From assembly GCA_905397405.1 (NCBI GenBank), contig CAJPVJ010000482.1:1-24403 (forward strand): 24,403 bases of DNA, given 5' to 3'. Every line of letters starts with the position of its first letter. Position 1 is the stretch's first letter. The position numbers and the translations under genes were made by a program. Origin of the DNA: Oppiella nova. Its lineage: Eukaryota; Arthropoda; Arachnida; Sarcoptiformes; Oppiidae. A model generated the notes under the pieces. That model was not told the origin of the DNA. It searched no databases and was given only the letters and a program-made list of their open reading frames with translations. Positions 10,615 through 24,403 of the stretch are shown here, one piece after another.

Positions 10615-11346
10615 TCTGAAACTTTATTAACACGTATTTGTGCGCTAAGACTAAGCCCATTATGAATAGACTCATTTCCAACACATAGACTGATAACCAG
10701 ATAGCGAGTGACACTCGAGTCCCGCCGAACATGAACTCTTTGACGGGTTTCCCTATCAAATCAAAGCACTGTTAGTGTAAACCAATTGAAATGCACGCTA
10801 ATTGAGTTAACCTTCAATCCCAATAAATACTAAGTCTAAGAGAAAGGCTATTATGAGACCGAAGTAAAGGATGAGATAAGTTGTCATTAGATAGACGTTG
10901 ATGAGGAAGACGCCGATGAAACCGGTGAAGAAAGCCAGGCATCGGACTAACATAATGACCGCTAAGTAGGCGACCATTTGGTTTCGATTAAAGGTCTGGT
11001 CTTTGTATACGAAATGGTCGACCGCTGTATCGCAATAATTGCATTTCACATGTTCGCTGTGGGCCTCGCATTGGGAACAGTCGGCGGTATTCACGTATAC
11101 ATAACACACATATATAAGGCAGTGGAGAGACGCGAGAAATAATATCATTGATATGACACCAAATGTTGGTCGACAGCAAACGTATGGACAAAATAGTTTA
11201 GTCTTGTCTTCAGTGGATGTGTCGTGACGGGCTTCGGCGTCCATTTTGGGATTGTTCAGGGTCTTTTTTGTCTCTTTTGGCTTTTGGGTCTCTGTATTCT
11301 TATCTTTAGGTTTTTTCTTTTGTGTGGTTTTATGTTTTTCTTTCAT
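10610..11346 (-). CDS. Four-helix membrane protein, family not recognised
   Basis: Exons 11346-10812 and 10752-10610 (59-nt intron, split Gly codon) give 225 residues. Seen: a Lys/Thr-rich N-terminus (1-50); then a juxtamembrane cluster FCPYVCCRP (52-60), possibly palmitoylated; TM1 about 62-85; a loop with paired CxxC motifs at C90/C93 and C102/C105; TM2 about 123-149; TM3 about 151-177; TM4 about 191-216; and a short tail ending KFQK. The compact tetraspan layout with an N-terminal double Cys recalls several uncharacterised arthropod tetraspan families and LAPTM-like proteins, but I cannot place it; no CCG tetraspanin motif is seen. The stop codon overlaps an AATAAA signal. Coding status is well supported by helix pattern, splice phase and contrast with its surroundings; function is unknown. 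Confidence 0.82.
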
Positions 11347-13115
11347 ATTTTGTCTTAAAAGTAATGAATTTTACAGAGAATTCACTGAAAACTGATTAGA
11401 ATTACAAATAAGTTATTTGAATTCATTATTATATTCTTAATGCATGAATATATTAGATATGTATTGTTGTTACTGTATGAATGTATTATTATATACTTTA
11501 TTTTTAGAATCGATTATTAGATCAGGTTTTATAGGAATATTGCAGAATATTCATGGATATGAATTAATTATTGTAAATTAGTTATGTATTGAATTTCTAC
11601 CGCAGATCAATATTTCATAAGGGTATTTAATGAATATGTAATTAAATATAACAATTAATTAGAGTTTCCATAGAGTTTGAGTGCAATTGAGTTGGGATTT
11701 GTTTCAATTAAGCCGTAATATGAATTTATTATCACATATTTATTTCTATCTTATATTTATTTAACTTAAACCAATTTGTGTAGAAAATCCTTTTGCCTAC
11801 ACATCAGATAAAATCTCTTTAGTTTAGGATTCGTTAGAATAAGGAAATGAAATGACACTCAAATGAATAACAAAAAAAATCTTTTATAATGCCATCGACG
11901 AGTAAATTAATTATTATTGTTATGTAATGTATCATTGAGAAATAAAAACTAATTGAGAAATGTATTCTTAGAAATCATAGGAAATTCCAGAATTTGACGA
12001 TTCATTTGGTGATCATTTGTCTCACGCTATCAGACATTAGTGTCTATAACCCAAGAATAAGTATTCAAACAGTTGTTGGTTTTCATTCATATTTTGCTGA
12101 CAAGTGTTTTGTCTGAAATATTTGGCAAAAAATATATACAACTGTTTGTGACATTGATTGACGCAAATGTTGATTTTTTTTGAATAATTGTTGGTTTATT
12201 TATGGAAATATTAAACTTCATACAATAATTTGTTTATCAAGTTTATCAGTGAATTCATTGATTATGTGTAACAAACAAATACCTTTCCCATAAGGAATCA
12301 CTCAGTCATTCATAGCATAAATTATTTTGGAAAATAAGCAAAACTTGATTTTTAGGCTTTGTATTGACGTTTGTATTGTCTGTTGCCATAAAAATACTTT
12401 AAACTTTAGTTTAATTTAGGAATAAAACAGAATTGTTTTTAAAGTTATCTTTGTTCAGTAATAATAAGCATTTATTCAGTTGTTTTAGAGAATGTTATTT
12501 AAAATCACTAACAAAAACGATTTGCAAATAAATAATTGCTGAGCAAATCATGAAAGTATTTCCTTAGTTATCACATTCTGGTAATTAAATAAATATTGAT
12601 AAACATATGGTTTTTACTTAATTATACAACTCATCAAAAATGCTCAAACTACTCGTAAGAGTTAAATATATTGAATATATGAATTTTTTATGGTTATATA
12701 AATACAAATCTAATTAAGGAATTTGCTTTAACGAATCAATTTTGTTAAGTAATGGGAAAGTAGCAGATTCTGGAGGTAATCTTGCTAAGGGTTGGTAACT
12801 AACCTGAACCTAACATATTGCCTTGAATGCAATTCAAATCAATTACTCGACACCACATATCATACAATCTACTCATTTATATGATTTGTTGCCAATGTTT
12901 GAAATACTAGGAAAGAGTCTTCGCCTAATGTTATCAATTGAAACAACTCTCACATTCACGCTATCCTTGAACTCAATGTTCAGAACTTCAGATCATTTTT
13001 TAGAGATGTTTAGCTAATCTTTATTACCACAAAACACACACATATATATTGTTTTCTCAAACCATGTTATTTAATATATAATTTAGTTTAATGTATATTT
13101 AATACCGGAGTGAAA
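11347..13115. other. AT-rich spacer between divergent membrane-protein gene and DHTKD1
   Basis: About 1.77 kb with many TAAT/ATTT runs and no convincing open frame. It should include the 5' UTRs and promoters of both flanking genes, though no core element can be named with confidence. No RNA gene, repeat family or element was recognised. Confidence 0.55.
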
Positions 13116-16100
13116 ATGTCTGGCATGTGTTATATATCCCGAGTTAATGCATTGAAACACATCGCGAAACACAATGAGATCATTAAAAGTTTGAAATATC
13201 ATACGATTAGTGGAGTTTATGGCTATAAACCAAAACAAAATCCATTTACATCGGAAAAGTGTGCCATAAAAAAGAGATCTCAATATAATGTAGACATTCA
13301 TGAGTTGGTTAACGGTTTTCGAAGTAGAGGTCATTTGTTGAGCCGATTGGATCCGCTGGCGCTGAATGAGCCTAAGAGTTGGGATGCCCTACACGTAGAG
13401 CTGAGTGACTACGAGACCAATCAGTCGGTGATCGATCCGAAAGAGTTCGTAAATATGGGCCGAAATGAGTGCAAAGTCGAGGAGATGGTGTGGTTTCTGA
13501 AGCAAACGTATTGCGGAAACGCGAGCATAGAGTTCATGCACTTGACTGATGCCAACGAACGGCTTTGGATCGCAAACAAGTGGGAAGACATCACAGCCAA
13601 CACCACATTCACTGATGAGCGCAGAAAACTGTTGGCAACAGATTTGCTGAGATGTGAACTTTTCGATCAGTTTCTCACCAAAAAGTTTTCATCAGTCAAA
13701 CGATACGGCGGAGAGGGCTCCGAGACGATGATCACCTTCTTTGAGCACATCTTTCAGTCGAGTGCAGAGCACAACATATCGGATGTCATTATAGGAATGC
13801 CTCACAGGGGACGACTCAACCTGTTGGCCAACTCACTGAACTACCCGCCCGTTATGCTATTTCAGAAAATGCTGGGCAAACCGGAGTTTAACTTAAGCGA
13901 GGCTAACGGTGCCACCGGTGACGTACTCTCGCATATGTTCACATCCATAGACAAACAATTTGGTGACAAATCGGTTCACATTATACTACTGCCAAACCCC
14001 TCGCACTTGGAGGCCATAAGTCCTGTAGTCTGTGGCAAAGTCAGAGGCAAAGCCATGACCAAAAATGTAGGCCCTTATGGTGACACCAATGAAATATTGC
14101 CAATTTTAGGCATTCAAGTTCACGGAGACGCTGCCTTTACTGGACAGGGAATCATAATGGAGACCCTGGCCATGGCTAACGTTCCTCATTATACAACCGA
14201 CGGGTCCATTCATTTAATAGTCAACAATCAAATTGGTTACACAACTCCGGGTCAGATTAGTCACGGAAGGTCTTCCCTTTACTGCAGCGATACTCTCAAA
14301 GCCATTGACGGCCCCTGTATTCACGTGAACGGTGAAGATCCTGAGAGTGTGGTAATGGCCACACAGTTTGCTCTGGAATACAGACAAAAGTTTGGCAAAG
14401 ATATTGCCATTGATTTAGTCTGTTATCGCCATTGGGGTCACAATGAGTTGGATGACCCGACTTATACCAATCCTATCATGTATTCAACCATACATTCTCG
14501 TGATATGACTATACCTCAGAAATATGCAAATAAAGTGCTAACAAGTGATGAAAGACAACTAATTGTCGACCAATACTCAGGTTTTCTCAATCTGCACTTC
14601 CAAGACATAAATCATTACAAACCTGTCAACACAAACTTCAAGGGTGTTTGGAGTCATATAACACAGGCGTCCAATAAAGCAATTACTCGATGGGATACTA
14701 GTGTCGGATCAGATGTCTTATACTACATCTGTTCAAAATCTATTGAAACTCCAAAGGACTTCAATTTGCACCCAAACCTCAACAAAGTTCTCAATGAAAG
14801 GCTTAACAAACTGAAAGAAGGGGTCAAAATCGATTGGGCGACGGCTGAGGCACTGGCTTTCGGCTCACTATTGTATCAGGGATTCAATGTAAGGATCTCT
14901 GGTCAAGACGTCGGGAGAGGTATTCATGTCTGACAATAACATTAATAAAAATACAATTAAAATGATTGCCATATCTTAAGGCACATTCAGTCAAAGGCAT
15001 GTCATGTTAGTGGACCAGAAGAGCGACGATACTTATATACCATTAAATAAATTAATTGCCGAACAAAAGGGTTTTATCGAAGTTTGCAATTCAATACTCA
15101 GCGAAGAAGCCGTTTTGGTAATCAAACCATACATTTGATTGCATTGTTTGACACAATAATCTCATATTAAGGCATACGAATGGGGTTTAAGTATCGATAA
15201 CCCCAACCATTTGGTGATATGGGAGGCACAGTTCGGTGACTTCTTCAATGGCGCACAAATTATTTTCGATACATTCCTGTCATCGGCTGAGACCAAGTGG
15301 GGGCTGTCATCACCACTCACTATACTTCTACCGCATGGCTATGAAGGCGCAGGTATTATACTATTTGTGGGCCATTATCTCAAAAACCACTATAAATAAC
15401 CACTTAATATGTGATCCAATGAACAACAGGTCCCGAGCACTCTTCGTGTCGAATCGAGCGCTTCCTACAAATGTGTGACTCTAAAGAGGACGCCATGGAT
15501 TCGGATCATATAAACTGGTCCATCGCTAACCCGAGCACTCCCTCGCAGTACTTCCATCTGCTTCGGCGCCAAATGATCCGCAATTACCGCAAACCGTTGA
15601 TTGCTGTCACGCCGAAGATACTTCTGCGGCACCCGTCCTGTGTGTCCGGCATTTCCGAGTTGACGGACGGCTCGTCCTTCCAACCAGTATTAAGTGATCA
15701 GTCGGTGGCTAACGATAATGATGTGAAGACAGTGGTGTTGTGTTCGGGAAAACATTTCTATACATTGAGTAAAGAGAGAGACGAGAAAAATGGGAAACAA
15801 ATCGCTTTAATACGTTTGGAGGAGTTGTGTCCCTTTCCGGCCACTGACATATCCGCACAACTGTCCAAATATAAGTCGGCAAAAGGTGTGATATATTAAT
15901 TCAATTAATTGTGGAATTAATATAAATTTGATTTATTGCACAGAATTCGTATGGAGTCAAGAGGAGCACCAGAATATGGGCGCCTGGAGTTACGTGAGAC
16001 CTAGGTTTCAAGATCTTTTCAATATAAAAGTAAGTGAACTTGGCATAAATTGCCATAAAATTGACATTTATTAATGATTTTTGGGGAATTTCTCATTGAT

Positions 16101-16210
16101 AGCTACGATATGTGGGTCGACCCCCACTTTCGACACCAGCCGTCGGAATCGGAGAACTGCACAAACAGGAGGCCACAGATATTCTGGTGAACACATTCAA
16201 CACCAAATAA
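13116..16210 (+). CDS. DHTKD1: 2-oxoadipate dehydrogenase E1 (DHTKD1)
   Basis: Six exons (13116-14919, 14981-15117, 15172-15352, 15430-15885, 15944-16029, 16103-16210) join in phase to 923 residues; human DHTKD1 has 919. Seen: a basic, Ser/His-containing N-terminus fitting a mitochondrial presequence, then GVYGYKP (33-39); [10 protein letters not shown] near 196; [10 protein letters not shown] near 227; [21 protein letters not shown] near 336 and VNNQIGYTT near 370 (thiamine-diphosphate/Mg site); [13 protein letters not shown] near 439; [14 protein letters not shown] near 574; [14 protein letters not shown] across the first intron; [41 protein letters not shown]; and [14 protein letters not shown] at the end. 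Family knowledge: E1 of the mitochondrial 2-oxoadipate dehydrogenase complex in lysine and tryptophan breakdown, feeding DLST and DLD. The start GVYGYKP and exon content favour DHTKD1 over OGDH. Introns are 54-77 nt. All catalytic motifs are present. Confidence 0.97.
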
Positions 16211-16233
16211 ATGTCACATTTTATAGATCATAG

Positions 16234-16239
16234 AATAAA
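16234..16239 (+). terminator. Likely DHTKD1 polyadenylation signal
   Basis: AATAAA 24 bases after the DHTKD1 stop; another AATAAA (16206-16211) overlaps the stop codon itself. The downstream copy is the more plausible signal. Confidence 0.5.
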
Positions 16240-16711
16240 TAGAAATTATAATTTAATGAAAAACACATAGGATTACTTCATTGAATGACTATTTTATTTA
16301 TTTTTCATTTATTAAGTTGTTTGTTGTAAAGGGTTAACAATTTATTCTCAAACAATTTATGAATAGTTTTTATGACAAATATTACATAATGTTTGTGATT
16401 ATATGCTCTCTATTGAAATGTACAGCTATATTGAAACATAATTGTGTTCAAACAAAAAACTCTTAAATGAGAAATATTTGTTGAGTGGAATGCAAATACA
16501 AAAACTCATTCGTTAGGCAATTATTACTCAAATTAAACCGTAAATGCAATCAGTTTCTGGCGATTTGTCGTATAAGTTATATTACAGACCAATCTCTAAA
16601 AACTAATTTTTGGTATTTAACATAATTTATAATACATTTCTTAAAAAGACTTTCAATAGAAAACCGATATTCAAATCGTTTCATAAAATTTCTTATCAAT
16701 TGAGCAAAAAA

Positions 16712-17020
16712 TTAGGACGAATTCTCGTCTATTATAGCATTGATTTGAAATCCGATGGCAAAACCATTACATAATTTGGGAGCGATTTTCACATCACAGA
16801 AAGCGCTTCCATTACTTTCTCTATTAAAACACATGATTTGTTGCCAATCATTGCCCGTATAATTGCAATCGTAATCAGAACCAGACATACAATTTACTTG
16901 TATTTCTTTATGAATATAAGAAAAGTGCATCAAATTTGTTGTGCAAATCGTATTCAGTCTCCGATGGCATCTAAATAATTCGTTTGGCAGCCAATCGCCA
17001 CCGGAAACCGGAGTTTCGTT
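16712..17020 (-). CDS. Possible exon or gene for a small cysteine-rich protein
   Basis: Open for 102 codons without an ATG near its start. Seen: seven or eight cysteines within about 75 residues, in WLPNELFRCHRRLNTIC, QVNCMSGSDYDCNYT, WQQIMCFN, AFCDVKIAPKLCNG, ending FQINAIIDENSS. The GC content is higher than the surroundings. Possible acceptors lie just before AAATACAAG and before ATGCCATC. It could be a terminal exon of an unseen gene, a remnant, or chance inside the kinase 3' UTR on the same strand. No family recognised. Confidence 0.25.
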   Translation of the reverse strand, partial: NETPVSGGDWLPNELFRCHRRLNTICTTNLMHFSYIHKEIQVNCMSGSDYDCNYTGNDWQQIMCFNRESNGSAFCDVKIAPKLCNGFAIGFQINAIIDENSS

Positions 17021-17548
17021 TCATTTTCTAATCAGAAAAACTAGTTTTTGATTTAAAACAGTACAGGAAAAATTTGCAATGATAAATAATGATTATATTA
17101 AAATCAATAGTAATACCAAATAATAATTTAAAAAGCAAAATATAACCAAAAAATAGAAATAAAAACATAAATAAGCGATAGATCTTTGAGTTATACTCTA
17201 AAAAAGCTAAGCATTGGATGCTTTTAGGCGTCAAATACAGGGATCGGATTGTCTTCTGATTAAAAAAGTGTTTTCTTTTTGTGATGTTTTCAACAAATAG
17301 TTTGAATTATTTGTTTATATCGAGTGATGTTTTGGAAGAAAAAATGACAAACATTTGTAGAAAAAGAGTAGTGTTTATAGAATTGGCACAAATGTAGGTG
17401 TGATTCAGTGTTAATGACATTTTGAAATTGGCTTTTGAAGTGATGGCCAATGGATATGGAAAATAATGGTTTAGACCTCTCACTGCTTTTTAGTCCCCTC
17501 TCAGGTGTCACAGCAATAGACTCTGTCGTCTGTGCCTTCCATTGAGGG

Positions 17549-20505
<2,957 letters not shown>

Positions 20506-20886
20506 CTTCGCAAAACAAATACAAATAAAACAAAACAAAAATTTAAAATACTTTTCGACCAATGAGCGAGAAGTATAGACACACACGAGGAAGGATAGCA
20601 TCGATTTTCAAGACATTAATCAATATTTCAATGGAAATAAAAAAGTGATTTGCGAGCAAACAGTGAGAGCACTGGTATGGCATATATATACGAGTGCAAC
20701 ATCCTTGCAATGGTTACCATAACGACTCGTCTCAAAGTTCATCTTCCCTTTTGATCAATAGTGTAATTCTCGACACAATTCTCTGTTATCACTGGCATTA
20801 AAAAGAGAGCATAACATAACATACCAGTCCTATTCTCTGCGAGGAATATATATATGTGTGTAATGTTTGGTGAAAAGAGGAAACAC

Positions 20887-20889
<3 letters not shown>

Positions 20890-20921
<32 letters not shown>
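20890..20921 (+). repeat. (AG)n microsatellite
   Basis: About 15 AG dinucleotide units in a row in the presumed first intron of the kinase. Confidence 0.9.
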
Positions 20922-20924
<3 letters not shown>

Positions 20925-22146
20925 AGGAACAGATCGAACACAGATTAAGGGAATGAAAAATCGGGTGAAATGTCTCCTAAATGATGGTTATATTCAAAAA
21001 TTTTAAGCCAAGCGTATGATAAATACGAGGAACTGGCAAAACATTACATAACAGTTCCCTTTAAGCCTATTGTACTCAAGACACACTATGCTATGAATGC
21101 AATCGTTTCTACTCTTAGGGAACAACTACTTTATAGCGACTTATCATTTGCGATGAAACCCTATTGTCGAGAGACATCACAACAAATACACATTCATTTA
21201 AATGAGTTTCGCATTCAATTAATGACCGCTTTGTTTGATGCCATCACCGATAAAATGGTCAAACAGTCTCTCAAATAGACATAACATTACATAACATAAG
21301 AGATGAGTGAATAGGGGTATTACTGGTGAGGAAAGGCGTGGACGAGTTCGCACCAGAACTGCTGTCACTCACAAATGTCACGATCGTTTCACAAGACATG
21401 AAATAAGGAAAATAATCGCTCGGAAAATCACAATTCGCGGATCAAATGAATACTAGTCTCTCGTATAAGACTCGACATTATTATAAGGATATATCCTTTC
21501 AAATACTACTCATTCACTGCCACTTTCGCTCAACATTTAACTGCACTACAGTATAATTTAATGTAATACTAACTTTACTGCAGTATTTCACACATATATT
21601 TATATCCTTTTGTGAATTGAATATCTTATCGACAAATATATTAAACAAATCTCTTTACAACTCTTTCAGTTATGTCTATTAATTCATATTTCGTAGAAAT
21701 ATTTAATAGTAGAGTAATATATGAATACATAAAGATGTCCTGCAATTAAAACTGGATTTTAAAAATAAAAATGCAGTCATTTATCGCATCCAAGTGCCAA
21801 TAAAATGGTTTATTTGTACAAAAAAAATCATTAATAATAAACTCTATGAGAGAAGAAATATTTATTCAGACTTTGGGCTAATATTAACAACGGTATTGAA
21901 TCAACAAATAAATCATGTCTTTGTAGAAACAAAAGTGCATTTAATTATTAGTTTAAACACTTGACTCTTGGATTGGGGAAACAAATTGCCAACAATTGCT
22001 ATAAGTATTAGGCAGTGGTTTTAAGTGCTATTTATAGTCGACTCTCAAAATCACAGATGAAAACAGTTTTCTGGTGACAGTGAAAGAGAGCGACTATTAA
22101 TGAATAACAAATGTATTCATAAAAACACATTAAGAGCGTGTCTGCC

Positions 22147-22198
22147 GAGAGAGAGAGAGAGAGAGGGAGGGAGGGAGGGAGAGGGAGAGAGAGAGAGA
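22147..22198 (+). repeat. 52-nt pure purine tract with G-run repeat
   Basis: GA repeats flank a central GGGA repeat (22165-22185) with five runs of three G separated by one to three bases. That meets the usual pattern for an intramolecular G-quadruplex on the plus strand, and the long purine strand could also form a triplex. Confidence 0.85.
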
Positions 22199-22864
22199 TC
22201 CAGTGGTTATACAGTATTGCTCGAGTCATACAAATCAATGAGAAAAGAGTAATGAATAGGAAGTTTTAATTGAAAACTAATTGTTTGCATGCGATTAACC
22301 ATTAGTAGCGAAGGCGGTTCAGGGATGGCTGCGAGAGATATAGCGGTTGTGCAGGACTGGCAGGCAGTGGGAGTGCACCACAAATAAACACAAATCTGTT
22401 GTATCTCTTAAAAAGTATACAAAAAGTAAAAGTTTTTTAGGCGAAAAAGAAAAGTCTCGTCTCAGCCTTGGCTTCAATATGTGCTCAATATTTAAGTAAA
22501 GATGTGTTTCGCTTTTGAATGAGAAGACTGGCTGTACATTGAGATAGAAAATAGCACAGAGAATGAGAGTGAAAAGAGGGAAAGGGAGGGCACACCAAAC
22601 AGCAACTACACTGTCAGCTGTCAATTGATCGCAATGAATGAGTTTTTGAAACAATTTTCTATTTCCACCGCGAGTTATGTTATATACAAATATTAATAGA
22701 CTTTTATGTTAAGGATGTGAATCACACGATCGGCGAGTATTGTATGTATGCGAACAAAAACATTGTAAAAAATACATTTTTTCAATCAATTTGTAGCCAA
22801 CTATGTGTGCTCGATACTGTACGCGTGAAAATGGCTATAAAAAGTGCATGGATGAGATACTGAC

Positions 22865-23015
22865 TGAGACTTTTGGAGTTCTTGAGCTGCGATGTACTCT
22901 TGCGTTTGTGGTGCGAGTTGTTGAGGCCCAGGGATGAGAACCAATTGCTTAGACTCAGCTTATGACTATTGAAATTGCCAAATGTTGAGCTCTTGTGCAG
23001 TAGCTTTATATCCAT
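22865..23015 (-). CDS. Probable first coding exon of the PCTAIRE kinase
   Basis: Minus-strand ATG at 23015 in good context (GATAATGG), then 50 codons rich in Ser, Lys, His and Asn: MDIKLLHKSSTFGNF, SHKLSLSNWFSSLGL, NNSHHKRKSTSQLKNSKSLS. A CTCA|GTCAGT donor after 22865 leaves one base, which is exactly the phase needed to join the GCGTTGTC exon start at 20505 and gives KSLS-VVHEMPRIGSD. With it the kinase reaches 513 residues. Family knowledge: PCTAIRE kinases have a poorly conserved, basic, Ser-rich N-terminus, so sequence alone cannot prove it. The 2.36-kb intron is long for this window. Confidence 0.5.
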
Positions 23016-24403
23016 TATCTATATTTGACACGAAACCACAAAAAATGCATTTAATTACTATGAATTTCAAGTTTAAAATAGCGTTTATCAATGTGTGTAT
23101 ATCCTAATTATATGTTACGGTAATGAATACTCGTATAGGAATTAGGAGTCAATTTGTAGCCTCACATCACTTAAGGGTTAGTTTGCAAATGAGTGTAAGA
23201 AATGTGTTTCAAACCCAACAACACAGACATCACAGTCACCACTGATTTATGTATTTCCTTATAAGACAATCAATTTTGTAAAATAAGTTCATAACACTAT
23301 TGGGACGGGTTATTGAGTTACACTTGTTTTTGGCTTACATTTACATTTTCTGCATTACTGTTCACGTAATATGCATTCAATTCATAATTATTCACTAAAA
23401 CAAAGGTTAAAACACAAAACACTAATAAAAATATCGCAAAAATTAATTACATTAACGTAATTAAAAATACATTAATATGAAGTTAATACATATTAAAAAT
23501 AATAAACTAATGGCTATATAACACAATCATATGATGATATAAATAAGTGAATGTAATTCAATGCTTAATCTAATTTGGGGGCGACTTATGCCTAAATAAA
23601 CATAAATCTAAATGTTATCGCATTTGATAGTAAAGTATATGTAAATCACTGATTATATGACAGTCAGTGGTGTGTGTGTTATGTGTGTAATGCAAACAGT
23701 GATAACTTTGATGGCAATGCCATTTCTTATGATCACTGAAACCCTGATCCAAATGCGAGGGTTAGTTAGCAAACAGTGTTGACATACCTGTCCCGTAGTA
23801 GTGGTGGTAACACCTAATGGCACTTAAATGTCAAACTGTTATCACAAACAGATCTGTCACTAGTGTGTAGTGAACGGCTGGTCAGCACTGGTAGCCTATG
23901 GCCACGACGGGGACAGACATCCTGTGATCATATCTACTATAGTGACTGATTTGATGGCCAAGTGATTGGCAGACCATTCATGTCTTAGTAGTAGTTATTA
24001 CAGCAATAATAACATACAATCAATGCTAGGATACTATCACCACTTCATTCACACACAACACATAGGCTTTTTGGCTACCAGTCCTCCCAGTCCCACATCA
24101 ATACCACCACTCATCGCAACAACCATTTGCTAATCTCTGGAGACGACGATACACTCATTGCTAGATCTTCGCCACAGACCAGACACACCACTCGTATAGA
24201 CAAATAACTATACAATTAAATGACTTAATCCTAAAAAGTTTGTGTCATTAATAACATAAGCGATGATATAATACGTGAGACAATAGTAAACACAATACTG
24301 TTGTACACAATGTATGGGTTTGATGAGTGTTTGGGCTTTTCGTATGTACTGGCGGTTCACTCCTCTCTCTGCACTACTACTCCAACACTGAATCACTGAT
24401 TCA
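23016..24403. other. Region upstream of the kinase, no gene recognised
   Basis: About 1.4 kb. AT-rich to about 23650, then more balanced with short TG-rich and CACCAC words. It may hold the kinase promoter and 5' UTR. No protein-like open frame, RNA gene or repeat family was recognised. Confidence 0.5.

Larger units (their letters stand above)
16211..17548. other. Convergent spacer between DHTKD1 and the kinase gene
   Basis: About 1.3 kb, mostly AT-rich. It should hold the DHTKD1 3' UTR and the 3' UTR of the kinase on the other strand. The only notable content is the minus-strand cysteine-rich open frame at 16712-17020. A hydrophobic open frame at 17028-17234 looks like chance in AT-rich DNA. 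Confidence 0.5.
20506..22864 (-). other. Presumed first intron or upstream region of the kinase
   Basis: About 2.36 kb between the GSDGES exon and the probable first coding exon. AT-rich with two purine microsatellites. A minus-strand open frame of 111 codons (22319-22654) and a plus-strand one of 61 codons (21093-21278) have no recognisable motifs and are judged chance. Confidence 0.5.

Noticed and set aside
13116-16210. Identification as OGDH (2-oxoglutarate dehydrogenase)
   Set aside because: The short N-terminus with GVYGYKP, the total length of 923 and the C-terminal PAVGIG match DHTKD1 better.
22319-22654. Minus-strand open frame of 111 codons
   Set aside because: Hydrophobic and aromatic content typical of AT-rich chance frames; no motif or splice context.
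24110-24190. Minus-strand RVVCLVCGEDLA resembling a nuclear-receptor zinc finger start
   Set aside because: Only about 25 open codons, no second zinc module and no acceptor with a pyrimidine tract.

Overview
The window is nuclear DNA of an animal, most likely an arthropod and perhaps a mite. That is inferred from short GT-AG introns (often 59-80 nt), GC-richer exons in AT-rich spacers, and the protein set. No bacterial, viral or transposon genes were recognised. Five protein-coding genes can be read: DOP1/Dopey on the minus strand (1-6979, cut by the left edge), IMP4 on the plus strand (9073-10156), an unrecognised four-helix membrane protein on the minus strand (10610-11346), DHTKD1 on the plus strand (13116-16210), and a PCTAIRE kinase of the CDK16/17/18 group on the minus strand (17549 to about 20505, with a probable first coding exon at 22865-23015). 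A weak cysteine-rich open frame lies at 16712-17020.

Layout: DOP1 and IMP4 are divergent across about 2.1 kb. IMP4 and the membrane protein converge, the membrane protein and DHTKD1 diverge across about 1.8 kb of AT-rich DNA, and DHTKD1 and the kinase converge. The genes are unrelated housekeeping functions (Golgi/endosome traffic, ribosome biogenesis, mitochondrial lysine/tryptophan catabolism, cyclin Y-type kinase signalling). Nothing suggests they work as one system.

The striking observation is in DOP1. In at least two and probably three stretches of roughly 90-130 bases (about 6650-6760, 3618-3745 and 3265-3350) the literal sequence stops encoding the conserved protein, with in-frame stops in two of them and a lost splice acceptor in the third. 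Replacing each base by its complement without reversing the order restores conserved DOP1 protein in register, and at about 6650-6760 also a splice acceptor giving a 67-nt intron. An ordinary inversion would reverse order as well as complement, so it cannot produce this. A data-processing or gap-filling artefact, or a deliberate edit, is the most likely cause.

A second unusual feature is a nearly perfect 128-bp tandem duplication in the kinase gene. It copies most of a 63-nt exon with its splice donor and an intronic 18-bp palindrome.
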